From: an uncultured Granulicella sp.
Lineage (GTDB): Bacteria > Acidobacteriota > Terriglobia > Terriglobales > Acidobacteriaceae
NCBI GenBank assembly: GCA_903932155.1
Contig: CAIZFH010000196.1
Span: 1-64,000 of the forward strand
Direction of reading: 5' to 3'
DNA: 64,000 nucleotides
Made by a program: the position numbers and the translations under genes. Below, in pieces: positions 51,141 through 60,494 of the stretch (its first letter is position 1; every line of letters starts with the position of its first letter). A model generated the notes under the pieces. The model worked only from the letters and a program-made list of their open reading frames with translations. It was not told the origin of the DNA and did not search any database.

Positions 51141-52043
51141 ATGCCCTTTGCCCATCGACCGCACTTCGACTGGCGACTCCGCACCCGCACTCTCCCACTC
51201 GGCCCTCGCACGCTCATCATGGGCATCCTGAACACAACGCCCGACTCGTTCTCCGACGGCGGTCGCTTCCTCGATCCCAACGCCGCGCTCACTCACGCGC
51301 TCCAGATGCTCGATGATGGCGCGGACATCCTCGACCTCGGCGGCGAATCCACACGCCCTAACTCCACACCCGTCACGCCGACTGAAGAGCAAGCGCGTGT
51401 GTTGCCCATCCTGCGCACGATTCTAGCGGCGCGCCCCAACGCTATCGTCTCCATCGACACCTATCACGCCGAGACAGCGCGTTTTGCCATCGAAGCGGGT
51501 GCGGAGATCGTCAACGATGTCAGCGGGCTTCTCTGGGACAACGCAATGGCCGCAACCTGCGCGGAACTCCACTGCGGCGTTGTCCTGATGCACACGCGTG
51601 GTCGCCCGCAGCAGTGGCGCATACTGCCTGCCCTCGCGCACGATGAAGTAGTACCGCTCGTCCTTAGCGAGTTGGGAGAACGAACCAATGCAGCACTAAC
51701 CGCCGGCATCCGTCGCGATGCCATCGTCCTCGATCCCGGCTTCGGCTTCGGCAAGATTCTTGATGAGAACTTCCCCCTGCTCGCCCATCTCGACACCGTA
51801 CACGCCCTCGGTTACCCGCTGCTAGCCGGCCTCTCGCGCAAAGGCTTCCTGCTCAAATCCCTCGCCACAAAGCCGGCATCCCCACATCTCGATTCTGAGA
51901 TGTGGGTTTCCGCGAGCACCGCCGCCAACACCGCGGCCATCCTTGCCGGAGCCCACATCCTCCGCGTCCACGACGTCCATCCAGCCCGCGAAACCGTCGC
52001 CATCGCCGACCGCATCCTCGCCGCCGAAGACGATGCAACGTAG
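51141..52043 (+). CDS. folP: Dihydropteroate synthase, with in-frame REP-derived segment
   Basis: 300 aa. Joins p-aminobenzoate to the pterin in folate synthesis; sulfonamide target. Motifs: MGILNTTPDSFSDGGRF, LDLGGESTRPNS, VSIDTYHAETA, EIVNDVSGL, LDPGFGFGK, LLAGLSRKGFLLKSL and ILRVHDV. Between SRKGF and the final strand, residues 245-255 (PASPHLDSEMW) are encoded by a REP-like palindrome, replacing part of the usual loop. The reading frame is preserved and all substrate residues are present, so the enzyme is probably functional. Follows purU by 12 bp. Confidence 0.94.
   Translation: MPFAHRPHFDWRLRTRTLPLGPRTLIMGILNTTPDSFSDGGRFLDPNAALTHALQMLDDGADILDLGGESTRPNSTPVTPTEEQARVLPILRTILAARPNAIVSIDTYHAETARFAIEAGAEIVNDVSGLLWDNAMAATCAELHCGVVLMHTRGRPQQWRILPALAHDEVVPLVLSELGERTNAALTAGIRRDAIVLDPGFGFGKILDENFPLLAHLDTVHALGYPLLAGLSRKGFLLKSLATKPASPHLDSEMWVSASTAANTAAILAGAHILRVHDVHPARETVAIADRILAAEDDAT
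51872..51915 (+). repeat. REP-like palindrome within folP
   Basis: Perfect 10-bp arms CCCACATCTC (51881-51890) and GAGATGTGGG (51897-51906) around GATTCT, preceded by GCCGGCAT. The core CTCGATTCTGAGATG is identical to that in the intergenic repeats at 42290 and 43082. Confidence 0.9.
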
Positions 52044-52081
52044 TACGTGAGATTTTAATTAAGCAATGTGCAGCGGATAGA

Positions 52082-53491
52082 TTATTCCGTCGACCCCTCT
52101 GCATCCGCAGCAAGTGCGAGTCCAGGTTGCCAGTCTTCCGCTTCCATCGGTTTCAACGTCAAACCGATCGCTTTGATTCCGCCTTTCTTGCTGTCCTCCA
52201 TATCTTTGTCCCCAATTCCAAGTTCTCTGAGTTTGCGCGCAATGGAAAAGACGCCGCCGCGACCATCGATCTTGGTGACAATATCGTCAAAGCATGCCCC
52301 TGCTGCTTTCAGTCTGTTCCCCAGATCAATGAAATCCTCGTATATGCCAGCAAGCTTTCCGTAGACGGCAAGCGCTGCATCGCGAATTTTATCGGCATTC
52401 TGTGCAATCTCCGACTGTTGCCAGCCAAACGCCACTGCCTTCAGGAGAGCAATCAGCGTAGTTGGCGTAGCCAGAAGCACGCCCGAACTTGCGCTGAACT
52501 CGATCAATGACGGGTCCTGCTCCAGTGCCGCACTGAATAGCACCTCGCTGGGCAGAAAGCAGACCACAAAGTCCGGCGAGTCCACAAACTGTCGCCAGTA
52601 CCCTTTGCTGGACAGATCCTTCAAATGTTCCCGCACTCGCGCCGCGTGGGCCACCAGCTTGGCCGTGCGCACCACCTCATCCTCTGCGCTGCTGGCATCC
52701 AGAAACGCATCCAGCGGAGTCTTCGCATCCACGATGATCGTTCGTCCGTTCGGCATCTTGACCACAAGATCGGGACGATAGCTCGCGTCCTCCCCGCGCA
52801 CGAACCGTTCCACATCGAATGAAGCGTACTGCACCATTCCTGCAAATTCCACGCACTTCCTCAGTTGCAATTCGCCCCAGTTTCCTCTTGCTTTGGGTGC
52901 GCGCAATGCCTGCACCAACTGCGTTGTCTCTTTACGCAAATCAGTGTGCGACCGCTGAATGTTCTGCACCTCGGCGAGCACGGCGGCGTAGGCACCCTCG
53001 CGCTTTATTTCCAGCGCAGCAGTATCGACTCCCAGCTTCGCCAGCGACTCCTGCATCGGCTTGAGCAGTGTCTCGATGGCGGTCTGCTTCTCATTCAGCT
53101 TGCTCGTCGCCTGCCTCTGCTGATTCTCCAACTGCTGCTGCGAGAGCTGTAGCAGTTGTTGACTGTTCGCGTCGAGCGCGCTTGCAGCCAACGCCTTGAA
53201 GCTATCCTTAAGGCTCTTCTCGACATCCATCAGCGCCTGTATCTTCTCGCCTGTCGCCTCCAGCTTTGCCCGCGTACCGGCAAGCTCTTCCCCAGCGGCT
53301 TTGCTAGCCTCGCGCTCAGTCTTCAACTCCTCTTCCTTGTTCGCCAGGTTCCGATCTTTCTCTTCGGTCAACTTGCGAAGAGCTGCCAGCTCGGCATTTG
53401 CGCCCTGTGCGCGCCCATTCGCGATCAGCCACGCCACCACCGCACCTGCCACAAGTCCAACCGCGAACCACACCACCAGCATTATTTGCAT
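52082..53491 (-). CDS. rmuC: RmuC family protein
   Basis: 469 aa. An N-terminal membrane helix (VVWFAVGLVAGAVVAWLIA), a long coiled coil (about 30-200, Glu/Lys/Gln rich) and the RmuC nuclease-like domain with RGNWGELQLRKCVEFAGM, RPDLVVKMPNGRTIIVDAKT and PDFVVCFLPSEVLFSAAL. RmuC limits inversions between short inverted repeats in E. coli, which is of note in a window so rich in inverted repeats. The start could be ATG 53482 instead (GGTGGG 9 nt upstream). It is convergent with folP. Confidence 0.93.
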   Translation of the reverse strand: MQIMLVVWFAVGLVAGAVVAWLIANGRAQGANAELAALRKLTEEKDRNLANKEEELKTEREASKAAGEELAGTRAKLEATGEKIQALMDVEKSLKDSFKALAASALDANSQQLLQLSQQQLENQQRQATSKLNEKQTAIETLLKPMQESLAKLGVDTAALEIKREGAYAAVLAEVQNIQRSHTDLRKETTQLVQALRAPKARGNWGELQLRKCVEFAGMVQYASFDVERFVRGEDASYRPDLVVKMPNGRTIIVDAKTPLDAFLDASSAEDEVVRTAKLVAHAARVREHLKDLSSKGYWRQFVDSPDFVVCFLPSEVLFSAALEQDPSLIEFSASSGVLLATPTTLIALLKAVAFGWQQSEIAQNADKIRDAALAVYGKLAGIYEDFIDLGNRLKAAGACFDDIVTKIDGRGGVFSIARKLRELGIGDKDMEDSKKGGIKAIGLTLKPMEAEDWQPGLALAADAEGSTE

Positions 53492-53768
53492 CCCACCAAT
53501 CTACGCCAGTTGTTCGCTAAATCCCAAGTCAGGGCTGTATTCCCCTTGATTGCAGCGCTTCGCATCACCTCCCGCAGGCCAGACTTCCCAGCCAATTACC
53601 CCCGCTTTGCTTTACACTCGTCTAGGCGCTCGGTATCCTTGAGACTTGCGCATATATTCTTGCGCATCCCTGCTACACTCTGCCCGGCACTTGTCCGGAT
53701 TGGAACCGCAGCACTGAAATTTGCTACACCGCACCGCGATAGAAACGAATGGCACACAGGAGAACGAA

Positions 53769-54014
53769 ATGGCAGCAGTAGAAGAAAAGGTAAAACAGAT
53801 TATCGTCGAGCAGCTTCAGGTGGATGAGGCCGAAGTCACCCCAGGCGCCAGCTTTCAGGAGGACCTCGGTGCCGACTCGCTCGACGTCGTCGAACTCGTC
53901 ATGCAGTTTGAAGAGGGCTTCGACATTCAGATCCCCGACGAGGACGCCGAGAAGATCAAGACCGTCAAGGACGCCATCGACTACATCGAGAAGAACCAGA
54001 AAGCGGCCAAGTAA
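53769..54014 (+). CDS. acpP: Acyl carrier protein
   Basis: 81 aa from ATG 53769 (AGGAGA 6 nt upstream). Carries growing fatty acyl chains on a phosphopantetheine arm at S37 in [14 protein letters not shown]. The acidic helix [20 protein letters not shown] is typical. It forms an operon with fabF, 2 bp downstream. The 275-bp upstream region contains two direct TTGCGCAT repeats (53646 and 53660) and a TACACT (53674) that may be promoter parts. Confidence 0.98.
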   Translation: MAAVEEKVKQIIVEQLQVDEAEVTPGASFQEDLGADSLDVVELVMQFEEGFDIQIPDEDAEKIKTVKDAIDYIEKNQKAAK

Positions 54015-54016
54015 GA

Positions 54017-55297
54017 ATGGAAGCCACACCCCCGATGCAGCAGCAACCATGGCGGCGCAGGGTTGTCGTCACTGGAATTGGCCTCGTCTGCGGGGTCGGC
54101 AAAACCGTGCCTGAAGTTTGGGAGGGCCTGCTCGCTGGCCGCAGCGGAATGGCGGAGATCAAGGCATTCGATCTCACCGGCCATCCCGTACGCATCGCCG
54201 CCGAGGTCAAGGACTTCGACCCGCTGCACTTCATCGAGAAGAAAGAGGCCCGCAAGATGGGCCGCTTCATCCATTTTGCGATTGCCGCCGCGCAGGAGGC
54301 CATGGACCACTCCTGCCTCAAGATCGACGAGTCGAACCGTGATCTCGTTGGCGTGCATATCGGCTCAGGAATTGGAGGCTTCGACGTCATCGAGCGCGAA
54401 CATGCGGCCATGATGGCCGGAGGTCCACGCAAAATTTCGCCCTTCTTCATCCCCGGAGCTATCGTCAACCTCGCCGCCGGACACGTCTCCATCCGCTTTG
54501 GCGCGCGCGGCCCCAACGAGGCAACCGCAACCGCTTGCGCCTCTTCGGCTCACTCTATCGGCGATGCCTTTCGCATCATTGAGCGCGGCGATGCAGACGC
54601 TATGATTGCCGGTGGCACCGAGGCCGCCATCACTCCCATGAGCGTCGGAGGATTCGCGGCCATGAAGGCCCTCTCCACACGCAACGACGACCCCACACAC
54701 TCCTGTCGCCCTTGGGACAAGGACCGAGACGGCTTCGTATGCGGCGAGGGAGCAGGAATCCTCGTCCTCGAAGAACTCGAGATGGCGCGTACACGCGGAG
54801 CCCACATCCTGGCCGAGATTGTCGGTTACGGCATGTCTGCCGACGCATACCACATGACCGGCATGGCGCCCGAAGGAGAAGGTTGCCGACGCGCCATGAA
54901 CGCAGCACTCAAGGTCGCGGGCATCTCGCCCGACAAGATCGATTACGTCAACGCACACGCCACCGGAACCCCGCTGGGCGACGCGCTGGAGTCCAAGGCC
55001 ATCGAAAATGTCTTTGGCGAGCGCGCCCTCAACCACACCCTGCTGGTCAGCTCCACCAAATCCATGACCGGTCATCTGCTGGGCGGTGCCGGTGGCCTGG
55101 AGGCAGGCGTCACCATCATGGCATTGATGCATCAGATCGCCCCGCCCACAATGAATTTGGACGAGGTCGATCCTGTCTGCCGTCTCAATTACGTTCCCAA
55201 TAAGCCACAGCCGGCGAAGATCGACTACGCCCTTTCCAACTCCTTCGGCTTCGGTGGCACCAACGGATCGCTGGTCTTCAAACGCTGGACGGAGTAG
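54017..55297 (+). CDS. fabF: 3-oxoacyl-ACP synthase II
   Basis: 426 aa. Condenses malonyl-ACP with acyl-ACP in fatty acid elongation. The Cys-His-His triad is complete: C174 in TATACASSAHSIGDAF, His in VNAHATGTPLGDALES and His in KSMTGHLLGGAGGLEAG. The C-terminal NSFGFGGTNGSLVFKRW is typical. It starts 2 bp after the acpP stop with no ribosome site of its own, so translation is probably coupled to acpP. Confidence 0.97.
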   Translation: MEATPPMQQQPWRRRVVVTGIGLVCGVGKTVPEVWEGLLAGRSGMAEIKAFDLTGHPVRIAAEVKDFDPLHFIEKKEARKMGRFIHFAIAAAQEAMDHSCLKIDESNRDLVGVHIGSGIGGFDVIEREHAAMMAGGPRKISPFFIPGAIVNLAAGHVSIRFGARGPNEATATACASSAHSIGDAFRIIERGDADAMIAGGTEAAITPMSVGGFAAMKALSTRNDDPTHSCRPWDKDRDGFVCGEGAGILVLEELEMARTRGAHILAEIVGYGMSADAYHMTGMAPEGEGCRRAMNAALKVAGISPDKIDYVNAHATGTPLGDALESKAIENVFGERALNHTLLVSSTKSMTGHLLGGAGGLEAGVTIMALMHQIAPPTMNLDEVDPVCRLNYVPNKPQPAKIDYALSNSFGFGGTNGSLVFKRWTE

Positions 55298-55323
55298 CCT
55301 CCGACCGTCTCACATAGCATCCA

Positions 55324-56559
55324 TTAGGGCTGCGCCATTCGCCACGGCGACTCATTGCTCCATCCGTTCAACTGCTTGACCGCCCAGACGGTATCTTTGT
55401 CCGTGTGGCACGAGTTGCATGGATTAGGCACCCCCGACTGATCGGTCAGTGCCGGAGTAATAAACCGGAATGTATGGCTGGCCACAAAATTATCCTTGAC
55501 CGTCTGCTCGATGCGCGGCATGTGGCAGGCAACACACTGGCTCCCAGCGCTGCCCGTCGCGTGGTGCGTGTGCTCGGCTACCGTTCCCTTTAGACCGGCG
55601 GGATTCTGCTCTGAAGCCGCATGGCACCGTAGGCACAGCGAATTGCCCTCCGCCTTCAGATTGCTCTCATGCGCATTGCTATGGACATTGTGGCAATCAA
55701 AGCACCGTAACTCTCGGTGATACATCGTGCTCTGCACAAAGTCGTTACCCTGCATCCGGTTCTTGTGCGCGGTCATATCGGTGTATTGGAAGAAGTTGGT
55801 CGTACCCGGCTTCAACTCTTCTAGCCGCCAATAGTCTGCCAGCCGCTTGCCGGCGATATAGCCCACTGGCCAGTCGTAGTGTGGGCTTGGCTGCGCAGTT
55901 GAGCCGGTTTCACTCAGCGGCCGGCCCTGGCTATGGCACTGAATGCAGGTATCGTTGCCGAGTACGTAATCCAGCTTTGCTGGATTCACGATGTTCGTTC
56001 GCATCGGCTTGGCCACGTGTGCGCTGCCGGGGCCGTGACACTTCTCGCAGCCCACATTCCATTCTGTCACCTGCTTGGTCGCGATGTCGTAATTCACGCT
56101 GTGGCAACCGTCGCACAGCGGCCCGGTAGGACGATCGAAATTGGTCGGCCCGTAGAACGGGACCCACCAGTCCGTTCCTGCATCGGTGTGGTAAGGCAAC
56201 CAGCGCTTCTTCGCAACGTCCCACTGAGCCGGTTCCGCGTAGTAATCGTCGCCGATCTTGGTGAAGAATCGCTGCTTCCATCGGCTGCCGTATACGAACG
56301 CTACGTCCTTCAATTGAAATGTAACCAACGGATCGGCATGGGTGAAGTCCGCCAGTACCGCCTCTGGATACTCCTTCGGGTCGCGCACAACATTGGACAT
56401 GCGCGTCTGCTTCCAGCCGGCATAAACCGCGGCATGGCACCGCTTACAACTCGCGGAGCCGACATAGTGGCTTGGCTGCGCCCCCTGGGCAGCGAAGTGA
56501 GCCAGTAGCATAATGTCCACCAACACCCAGCAAAATGGTAGCCGCAAAGCTCCCGCCAT
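55324..56559 (-). CDS. Octahaem c-type cytochrome
   Basis: 411 aa. Hydrophobic N-terminus (PFCWVLVDIMLLAHFAA) acts as export signal. Eight CxxCH haem sites: SCKRCH, LCDGCH, GCEKCH, TCIQCH, RCFDCH, LCLRCH, QCVACH and PCNSCH. Their spacing and the presence of extra His (EHTHHATG, NVHSNAHESN) suggest a cytochrome c-554/hydroxylamine-oxidoreductase-like haem stack. Probably periplasmic electron transfer or a nitrogen/sulfur oxyanion reductase; the exact role is unknown. It is the second gene of an operon with a YIP1 protein 10 bp upstream. Confidence 0.9.
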   Translation of the reverse strand: MAGALRLPFCWVLVDIMLLAHFAAQGAQPSHYVGSASCKRCHAAVYAGWKQTRMSNVVRDPKEYPEAVLADFTHADPLVTFQLKDVAFVYGSRWKQRFFTKIGDDYYAEPAQWDVAKKRWLPYHTDAGTDWWVPFYGPTNFDRPTGPLCDGCHSVNYDIATKQVTEWNVGCEKCHGPGSAHVAKPMRTNIVNPAKLDYVLGNDTCIQCHSQGRPLSETGSTAQPSPHYDWPVGYIAGKRLADYWRLEELKPGTTNFFQYTDMTAHKNRMQGNDFVQSTMYHRELRCFDCHNVHSNAHESNLKAEGNSLCLRCHAASEQNPAGLKGTVAEHTHHATGSAGSQCVACHMPRIEQTVKDNFVASHTFRFITPALTDQSGVPNPCNSCHTDKDTVWAVKQLNGWSNESPWRMAQP

Positions 56560-56569
56560 GCTGTGTAGT

Positions 56570-57316
56570 TTAGCTGAACGCAGCCGTCGCGGCCACGCTT
56601 ATCAGCACGATCAGCAGCCACCAGCCAACCACTACCGCCGCTGCCTGGCCCCTCTTCACCTTAGCCACAATTGCGCCGCCCATCACCAGAAGCACCAGTG
56701 CCCAGATCGCGACCACATCCATCGAGCTCAGCAGCGTACGCAGCCACGGCGACGCATCGGGAAAGTAGTAGCCCAGGCCGGTGCCTGCCGGCATCTTCAT
56801 GTCGAAACCCTCAGTGTTCCCACTAAACCAGAGCCGCACCATCGTCACCAGATCAACCAGCAGGTGGGGCAGGGAACAGTACATCCAAAGGCAGAGAATC
56901 TTCCCATACTTCGACCTCGATCCCAGTCCGAAGTTGAAGGTTACCCAAAGCAGCAGCGCCGCCAGTGCAGAGAACGCCAGCACTAACAACGGAGACGCGT
57001 ACGATGAAATCTGGTAGCCAAGAATCATCCCATGCATCTGCTTGGCCCGCTGATCGGGTGTAAGGCCGGAGAGCTGACTCATCTGGCTTGGGTTCATCTG
57101 TATCTGCGTCTCCACCACCTGCTGCCAACCCACCTGGTGTTGGATCGTAAACGCCACTCCCAGTGCAGACAGAGAGAGCAAGATAAACGGAAGCCACCAG
57201 GATGTGCTGCGCAGAATGTCCTTGAAGGTTGCCGATGGCGCTACAAAGGTATTCACGACGCGCTCCATCTGACTCAGGCCGCGCTGCTCATTGCCACCAT
57301 CCCCAACCTCATCCAT
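56570..57316 (-). CDS. YIP1-family membrane protein
   Basis: 248 aa from ATG 57316 with GGAGGA 6 nt upstream. A soluble N-terminus (to about 35) is followed by five hydrophobic segments (WWLPFILLSLSALGVAF, PLLVLAFSALAALLLWVTF, ILCLWMYCSLPHLLVDLV, VVAIWALVLLVMGGAIV, VVVGWWLLIVLISVAATAAF) as in Yip1-domain proteins. Bacterial members have no assigned function. Co-transcribed with the octahaem cytochrome. Confidence 0.82.
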   Translation of the reverse strand: MDEVGDGGNEQRGLSQMERVVNTFVAPSATFKDILRSTSWWLPFILLSLSALGVAFTIQHQVGWQQVVETQIQMNPSQMSQLSGLTPDQRAKQMHGMILGYQISSYASPLLVLAFSALAALLLWVTFNFGLGSRSKYGKILCLWMYCSLPHLLVDLVTMVRLWFSGNTEGFDMKMPAGTGLGYYFPDASPWLRTLLSSMDVVAIWALVLLVMGGAIVAKVKRGQAAAVVVGWWLLIVLISVAATAAFS

Positions 57317-57403
57317 TGCGTTCCTCCTGCCTCATCTGGCCATACGGATTGTAGTCTTCAGGCAGGCCGCATGCGAGAGTCTTCTACCCCGCATCCGGCA
57401 CAA

Positions 57404-57433
57404 ACAGAAAAGCCTCCCATATTTCTCCGGAAG
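57404..57433 (-). terminator. Terminator of the TPR lipoprotein gene
   Basis: On the minus strand GCCTTCC pairs with GGGAGGC (one G-U) around a 10-nt loop, followed by TTTTCTGTTTG. It lies 30 bp past the TPR gene stop. Confidence 0.7.
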
Positions 57434-57463
57434 GCCTTTCCTGCGACTTGCACCAAACGGGTC

Positions 57464-58282
57464 CTACATCGTAACGCCGCCGCCTAGCTTCTTTTCTTTA
57501 TTCAACTCGTTGGTTTTGCGTGCGCCCATGGCCATCTGCACCCAGTGGTCTGCCAACGCCAGATCCGCCTTCCGCGCCACGTCGTTGGGGCAATCCACAT
57601 TGGCTTTGCTGCGATAGGTCAACTGTAGATAGGTCATCGCGTCGTCGTAGTTGGGATTCAGCTCGATAGCCTTGGCCAGGTACTTTAACGCCTCGTTCAC
57701 CAGGTCCGTATTGGCATCCTTTAGCTTCGAGCAGGCGCTTTTGGTCATCTTCTTATTGCCTTCGCCGTCGTCCTGCAGCCCATCCGCTGACAGGATGGGA
57801 ACGGTATTCTTGTAATGCTCCAGATTCCAGTCGATGCTGCCCACGATGTAGTAAGCCTCGGGATCGTTCGGCGTGGCCGCAATCACCTTCAACTCGTACT
57901 CCTTGGCCAGATCGAACTTCCCAATGTTGCGATCGATGGACGCGACCTCCTTCAGAGAGGTCAGGTCGTTCGGGTCTTTTGCCAGCACTTCATTGAACCC
58001 GTCCAGAGCCTTCTGCGCGGTCGCCAGATTCTCCGGAGACGTAAGGCCCGGAACTACCTGGTAGGCGTACGATGTGGCCAGGTACAGCTTGGCACTGTCC
58101 GACGTCGGATCCAGCTTCACAGCGGTCTGGAAGTTGTTCACCGCCGCCTCATACTGGGCGTTCTTGAATGCCGCAACCCCTTTGTTAATCTGGTCTCGCG
58201 ACTTCAACCTGTCGCAGCCCATAGATGTCCCAAGCAACACAAGCAGTGCTACTGAAACCGGAATTCGTGCTGTCAATTTCAT
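57464..58282 (-). CDS. TPR-repeat lipoprotein
   Basis: 272 aa from ATG 58282 (AAGGAGAG about 10 nt upstream). Lipoprotein signal peptide with lipobox LGTSMGC (Cys about 23). Several TPR-like units: INKGVAAFKNAQYEAAVNNF, AQKALDGFNEVLAKDPND, and ALKYLAKAIELNPNYDDAMT. It would be acylated by Lnt and sit in the periplasm, perhaps in envelope assembly. Function unknown. It ends in its own terminator. Confidence 0.85.
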   Translation of the reverse strand: MKLTARIPVSVALLVLLGTSMGCDRLKSRDQINKGVAAFKNAQYEAAVNNFQTAVKLDPTSDSAKLYLATSYAYQVVPGLTSPENLATAQKALDGFNEVLAKDPNDLTSLKEVASIDRNIGKFDLAKEYELKVIAATPNDPEAYYIVGSIDWNLEHYKNTVPILSADGLQDDGEGNKKMTKSACSKLKDANTDLVNEALKYLAKAIELNPNYDDAMTYLQLTYRSKANVDCPNDVARKADLALADHWVQMAMGARKTNELNKEKKLGGGVTM

Positions 58283-58709
58283 GGCGCGGTGACTCTCCTT
58301 CGATGAAGCGCGTAGTTCAAATCAAAAAACGCGGGTTGAGTTTCTCTTGTCCCAACGATTGTAATGGTTGCGGACCCGCCCTGACCAGTGACAGGGGTCA
58401 CGCCTTTCATGAAACCTTGCACTTGCACTGCATTTAGGGCAAATTAAAACCGCCTTTAACCATGCGTGTGTCAAACACAGCATCCATCGCAACAGTGGCG
58501 TCGCTGGCAATCTGGAATGCATTGTCGGCAATCTATCCATAGACGAATCCTGCTACCAATTGGACGCGTGCCAACTAAAAAATAGCCGATTGGTGCACTT
58601 CTGCTCTGCAGGTACAGGATGGCCCGATTCAGCTCCTTTCATCGCACCATGCAACACACCCTCTCCCTGGCCGAATAGAGGGTGCTGCGGAGACTTTGGT
58701 CACATGCTT
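58283..58709. other. 427-bp intergenic region between hydA and the TPR gene
   Basis: No gene found. Contains an 8-bp perfect hairpin CACCCTCT/AGAGGGTG (58657-58664 and 58677-58684), 26 bp past the hydA stop, which may end the hyd transcript although no T-run follows. It also holds a repeated GGCAATCT pair (58506, 58533 region) and CCAATTGG at 58556. The TPR promoter must lie at its left end. Confidence 0.6.
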
Positions 58710-60494
58710 CTAACGCTTATATTCCGGAAGCACTTGGTAGCCCGTGTGCAGCAGTTGTTCGGCCTTGTGGCTGGCCGGCGCACCCAGAAACTCGTCATAA
58801 AGTTGTTTGATGTACGGATTGTGGTGGGAGCAGCGCAACTGGTCGGCGTGGTCCTCGCTGTACAGTCCCGCGGCCCGCTTGATGCGCAGTTCGTTGGTGG
58901 CACCGTAGGGCTGACCGCCCCCGCCGACGCATCCGCCGGGGCAGGCCATCACTTCGACAAAGTGATAGGGAGGCTCATCCCCTGCTGCCTTGGCTTCTCG
59001 TATCTTGTCGATCACCTGCTCTACGTTGGCAAGGCCATGGGCCACCGCGATACGAACCGTAGTGCCGGCCACATCGATCGAGGCTTCCTTGACCCCCTTC
59101 AACCCGCGTGTCGCATGGAAATCGACCTTGGCAGCGTCCGTTCCGGTGACATAGAAGTACGCGGTGCGGAGTGCTGCTTCCATCACTCCTCCGGTCGCCC
59201 CGAAGATGGTTGCCGCGCCGGTGTACATGCCCAGCATTTGGTCGCACGGCTCGTCCGGAATGGTCACAAAGTCGATGCCCGACTGTTTGATCATGCGCGC
59301 AAACTCGCGCGTCGTGATCGAGACGTCCACGTCCTGATAGCCCGACGAGTACATCTCCTTGCTGCGGATGATCTCCGACTTCTTCGCCGTGCAGGGCATG
59401 ATCGAGACCATGTATATCTTGGCAGGATCGATCCCTTGTTTCTGCGCATAGAAAGTCTTGGAGAGTGCGCCAACCATGGCATGCGGCGACTTGCAACTTG
59501 AGAAGTGCTGGATCATATCGCCGTGGAACTTCTCCATGAAGTTGACCCAGCCGGGGCAGCAACTGGTGATCAGCGGAAGCACGCCTTTGCCTTCCAGCAG
59601 GCGCGATTTGAACTCGGTGGCCTCCTCGATGATAGTCAGATCGGCACCGAAGTTGGTGTCGAAGACTCCCTTGAAGCCCATGCGCCGCAGCGCCGCGTAG
59701 ATCTTGGGGGTCAGGTTGGTGCCTACCGGGAATCCGAAGGCCTCGCCCACCGCCACCCGTACCGCGGGCGCGATCTGCACTACGCAGTACGCATCCGGAT
59801 CGGCCAGCTTGTCCCACACCTTCGTCGATTCGTCGTACTCGGTGATCGCTCCCGTGGGGCAGTGGGCCGAGCACTGGCCGCAACGCACGCAGGGAGAATC
59901 CCACAGTGGTATATCTCCTGCGGCGGCGATGCGAGTTTCAAATCCGCGGTTCAGGAAGCTAAGCGCCCACACGTTCTGGTCCTGCTGGCACACCTGAATG
60001 CAGCGACCGCAGGAGATGCATTTGCGCGAGTCCAGCACAATGCTGTGCGTCGAATCGTCAATCGGATGTTGCGGAACAATGTTATCCAGACCCGTTCTGG
60101 TCAGTTCGAAGTCGGCGGCCAGGCTCTGCAACTCGCAGTTCTGGTTGCGCAGGCACGTCAGACACTCGTTGGGATGCCGGGAGAGGATCAGCTCCAGCAC
60201 CGATCGCCGTACCTCCACAATCTCCGGCGTCTCCGTCAGGATGTCCATCTTGTCTTCGACGGAGGTACAACAGGCGCGCAGCATCTTGCCGTTGTTCTTG
60301 ATATGCACAATGCATATTCCGCAGGCTGCGGTAGCATCCAGATCGGGATGCTTGCACAGCGTGGGAATGCGTACATGCACCTGGCGCGCTGCGTCCAGAA
60401 TGCTGGTGCCCTTGGCTACTTCTACCGGCAATCCATTGATCGTGGCGTGAATTGTATTGCTCATAGCGTCTTTTTCTCGATCCGTAGTGGTCAT
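58710..60494 (-). CDS. hydA: [FeFe]-hydrogenase catalytic subunit
   Basis: 594 aa. Reversible H2 oxidation/proton reduction. Domains: N-terminal [2Fe-2S] (C47, C58, C61, C75/76), His-Cys [4Fe-4S] (H107, C111, C114, C120), two [4Fe-4S] (C159-C169; C202-C212), then the H-cluster domain with L1 TSCCPGWVNFME (C312, proton-relay C313), L2 IMPCTAKKSE (C368) and L3 VMACPGGCVGGGGQPYG (C518, C522). All H-cluster ligands are present, so it should be active. The ATG overlaps the hydB stop by 4 bp; Met 11 is an alternative start. Group A, trimeric type with HydB and HydC. Confidence 0.97.
   Translation of the reverse strand: MTTTDREKDAMSNTIHATINGLPVEVAKGTSILDAARQVHVRIPTLCKHPDLDATAACGICIVHIKNNGKMLRACCTSVEDKMDILTETPEIVEVRRSVLELILSRHPNECLTCLRNQNCELQSLAADFELTRTGLDNIVPQHPIDDSTHSIVLDSRKCISCGRCIQVCQQDQNVWALSFLNRGFETRIAAAGDIPLWDSPCVRCGQCSAHCPTGAITEYDESTKVWDKLADPDAYCVVQIAPAVRVAVGEAFGFPVGTNLTPKIYAALRRMGFKGVFDTNFGADLTIIEEATEFKSRLLEGKGVLPLITSCCPGWVNFMEKFHGDMIQHFSSCKSPHAMVGALSKTFYAQKQGIDPAKIYMVSIMPCTAKKSEIIRSKEMYSSGYQDVDVSITTREFARMIKQSGIDFVTIPDEPCDQMLGMYTGAATIFGATGGVMEAALRTAYFYVTGTDAAKVDFHATRGLKGVKEASIDVAGTTVRIAVAHGLANVEQVIDKIREAKAAGDEPPYHFVEVMACPGGCVGGGGQPYGATNELRIKRAAGLYSEDHADQLRCSHHNPYIKQLYDEFLGAPASHKAEQLLHTGYQVLPEYKR

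Noticed and set aside
58560-59501. 313-aa plus-strand frame over hydA
   Set aside because: Antisense to a complete HydA with all cluster ligands; lacks any domain.
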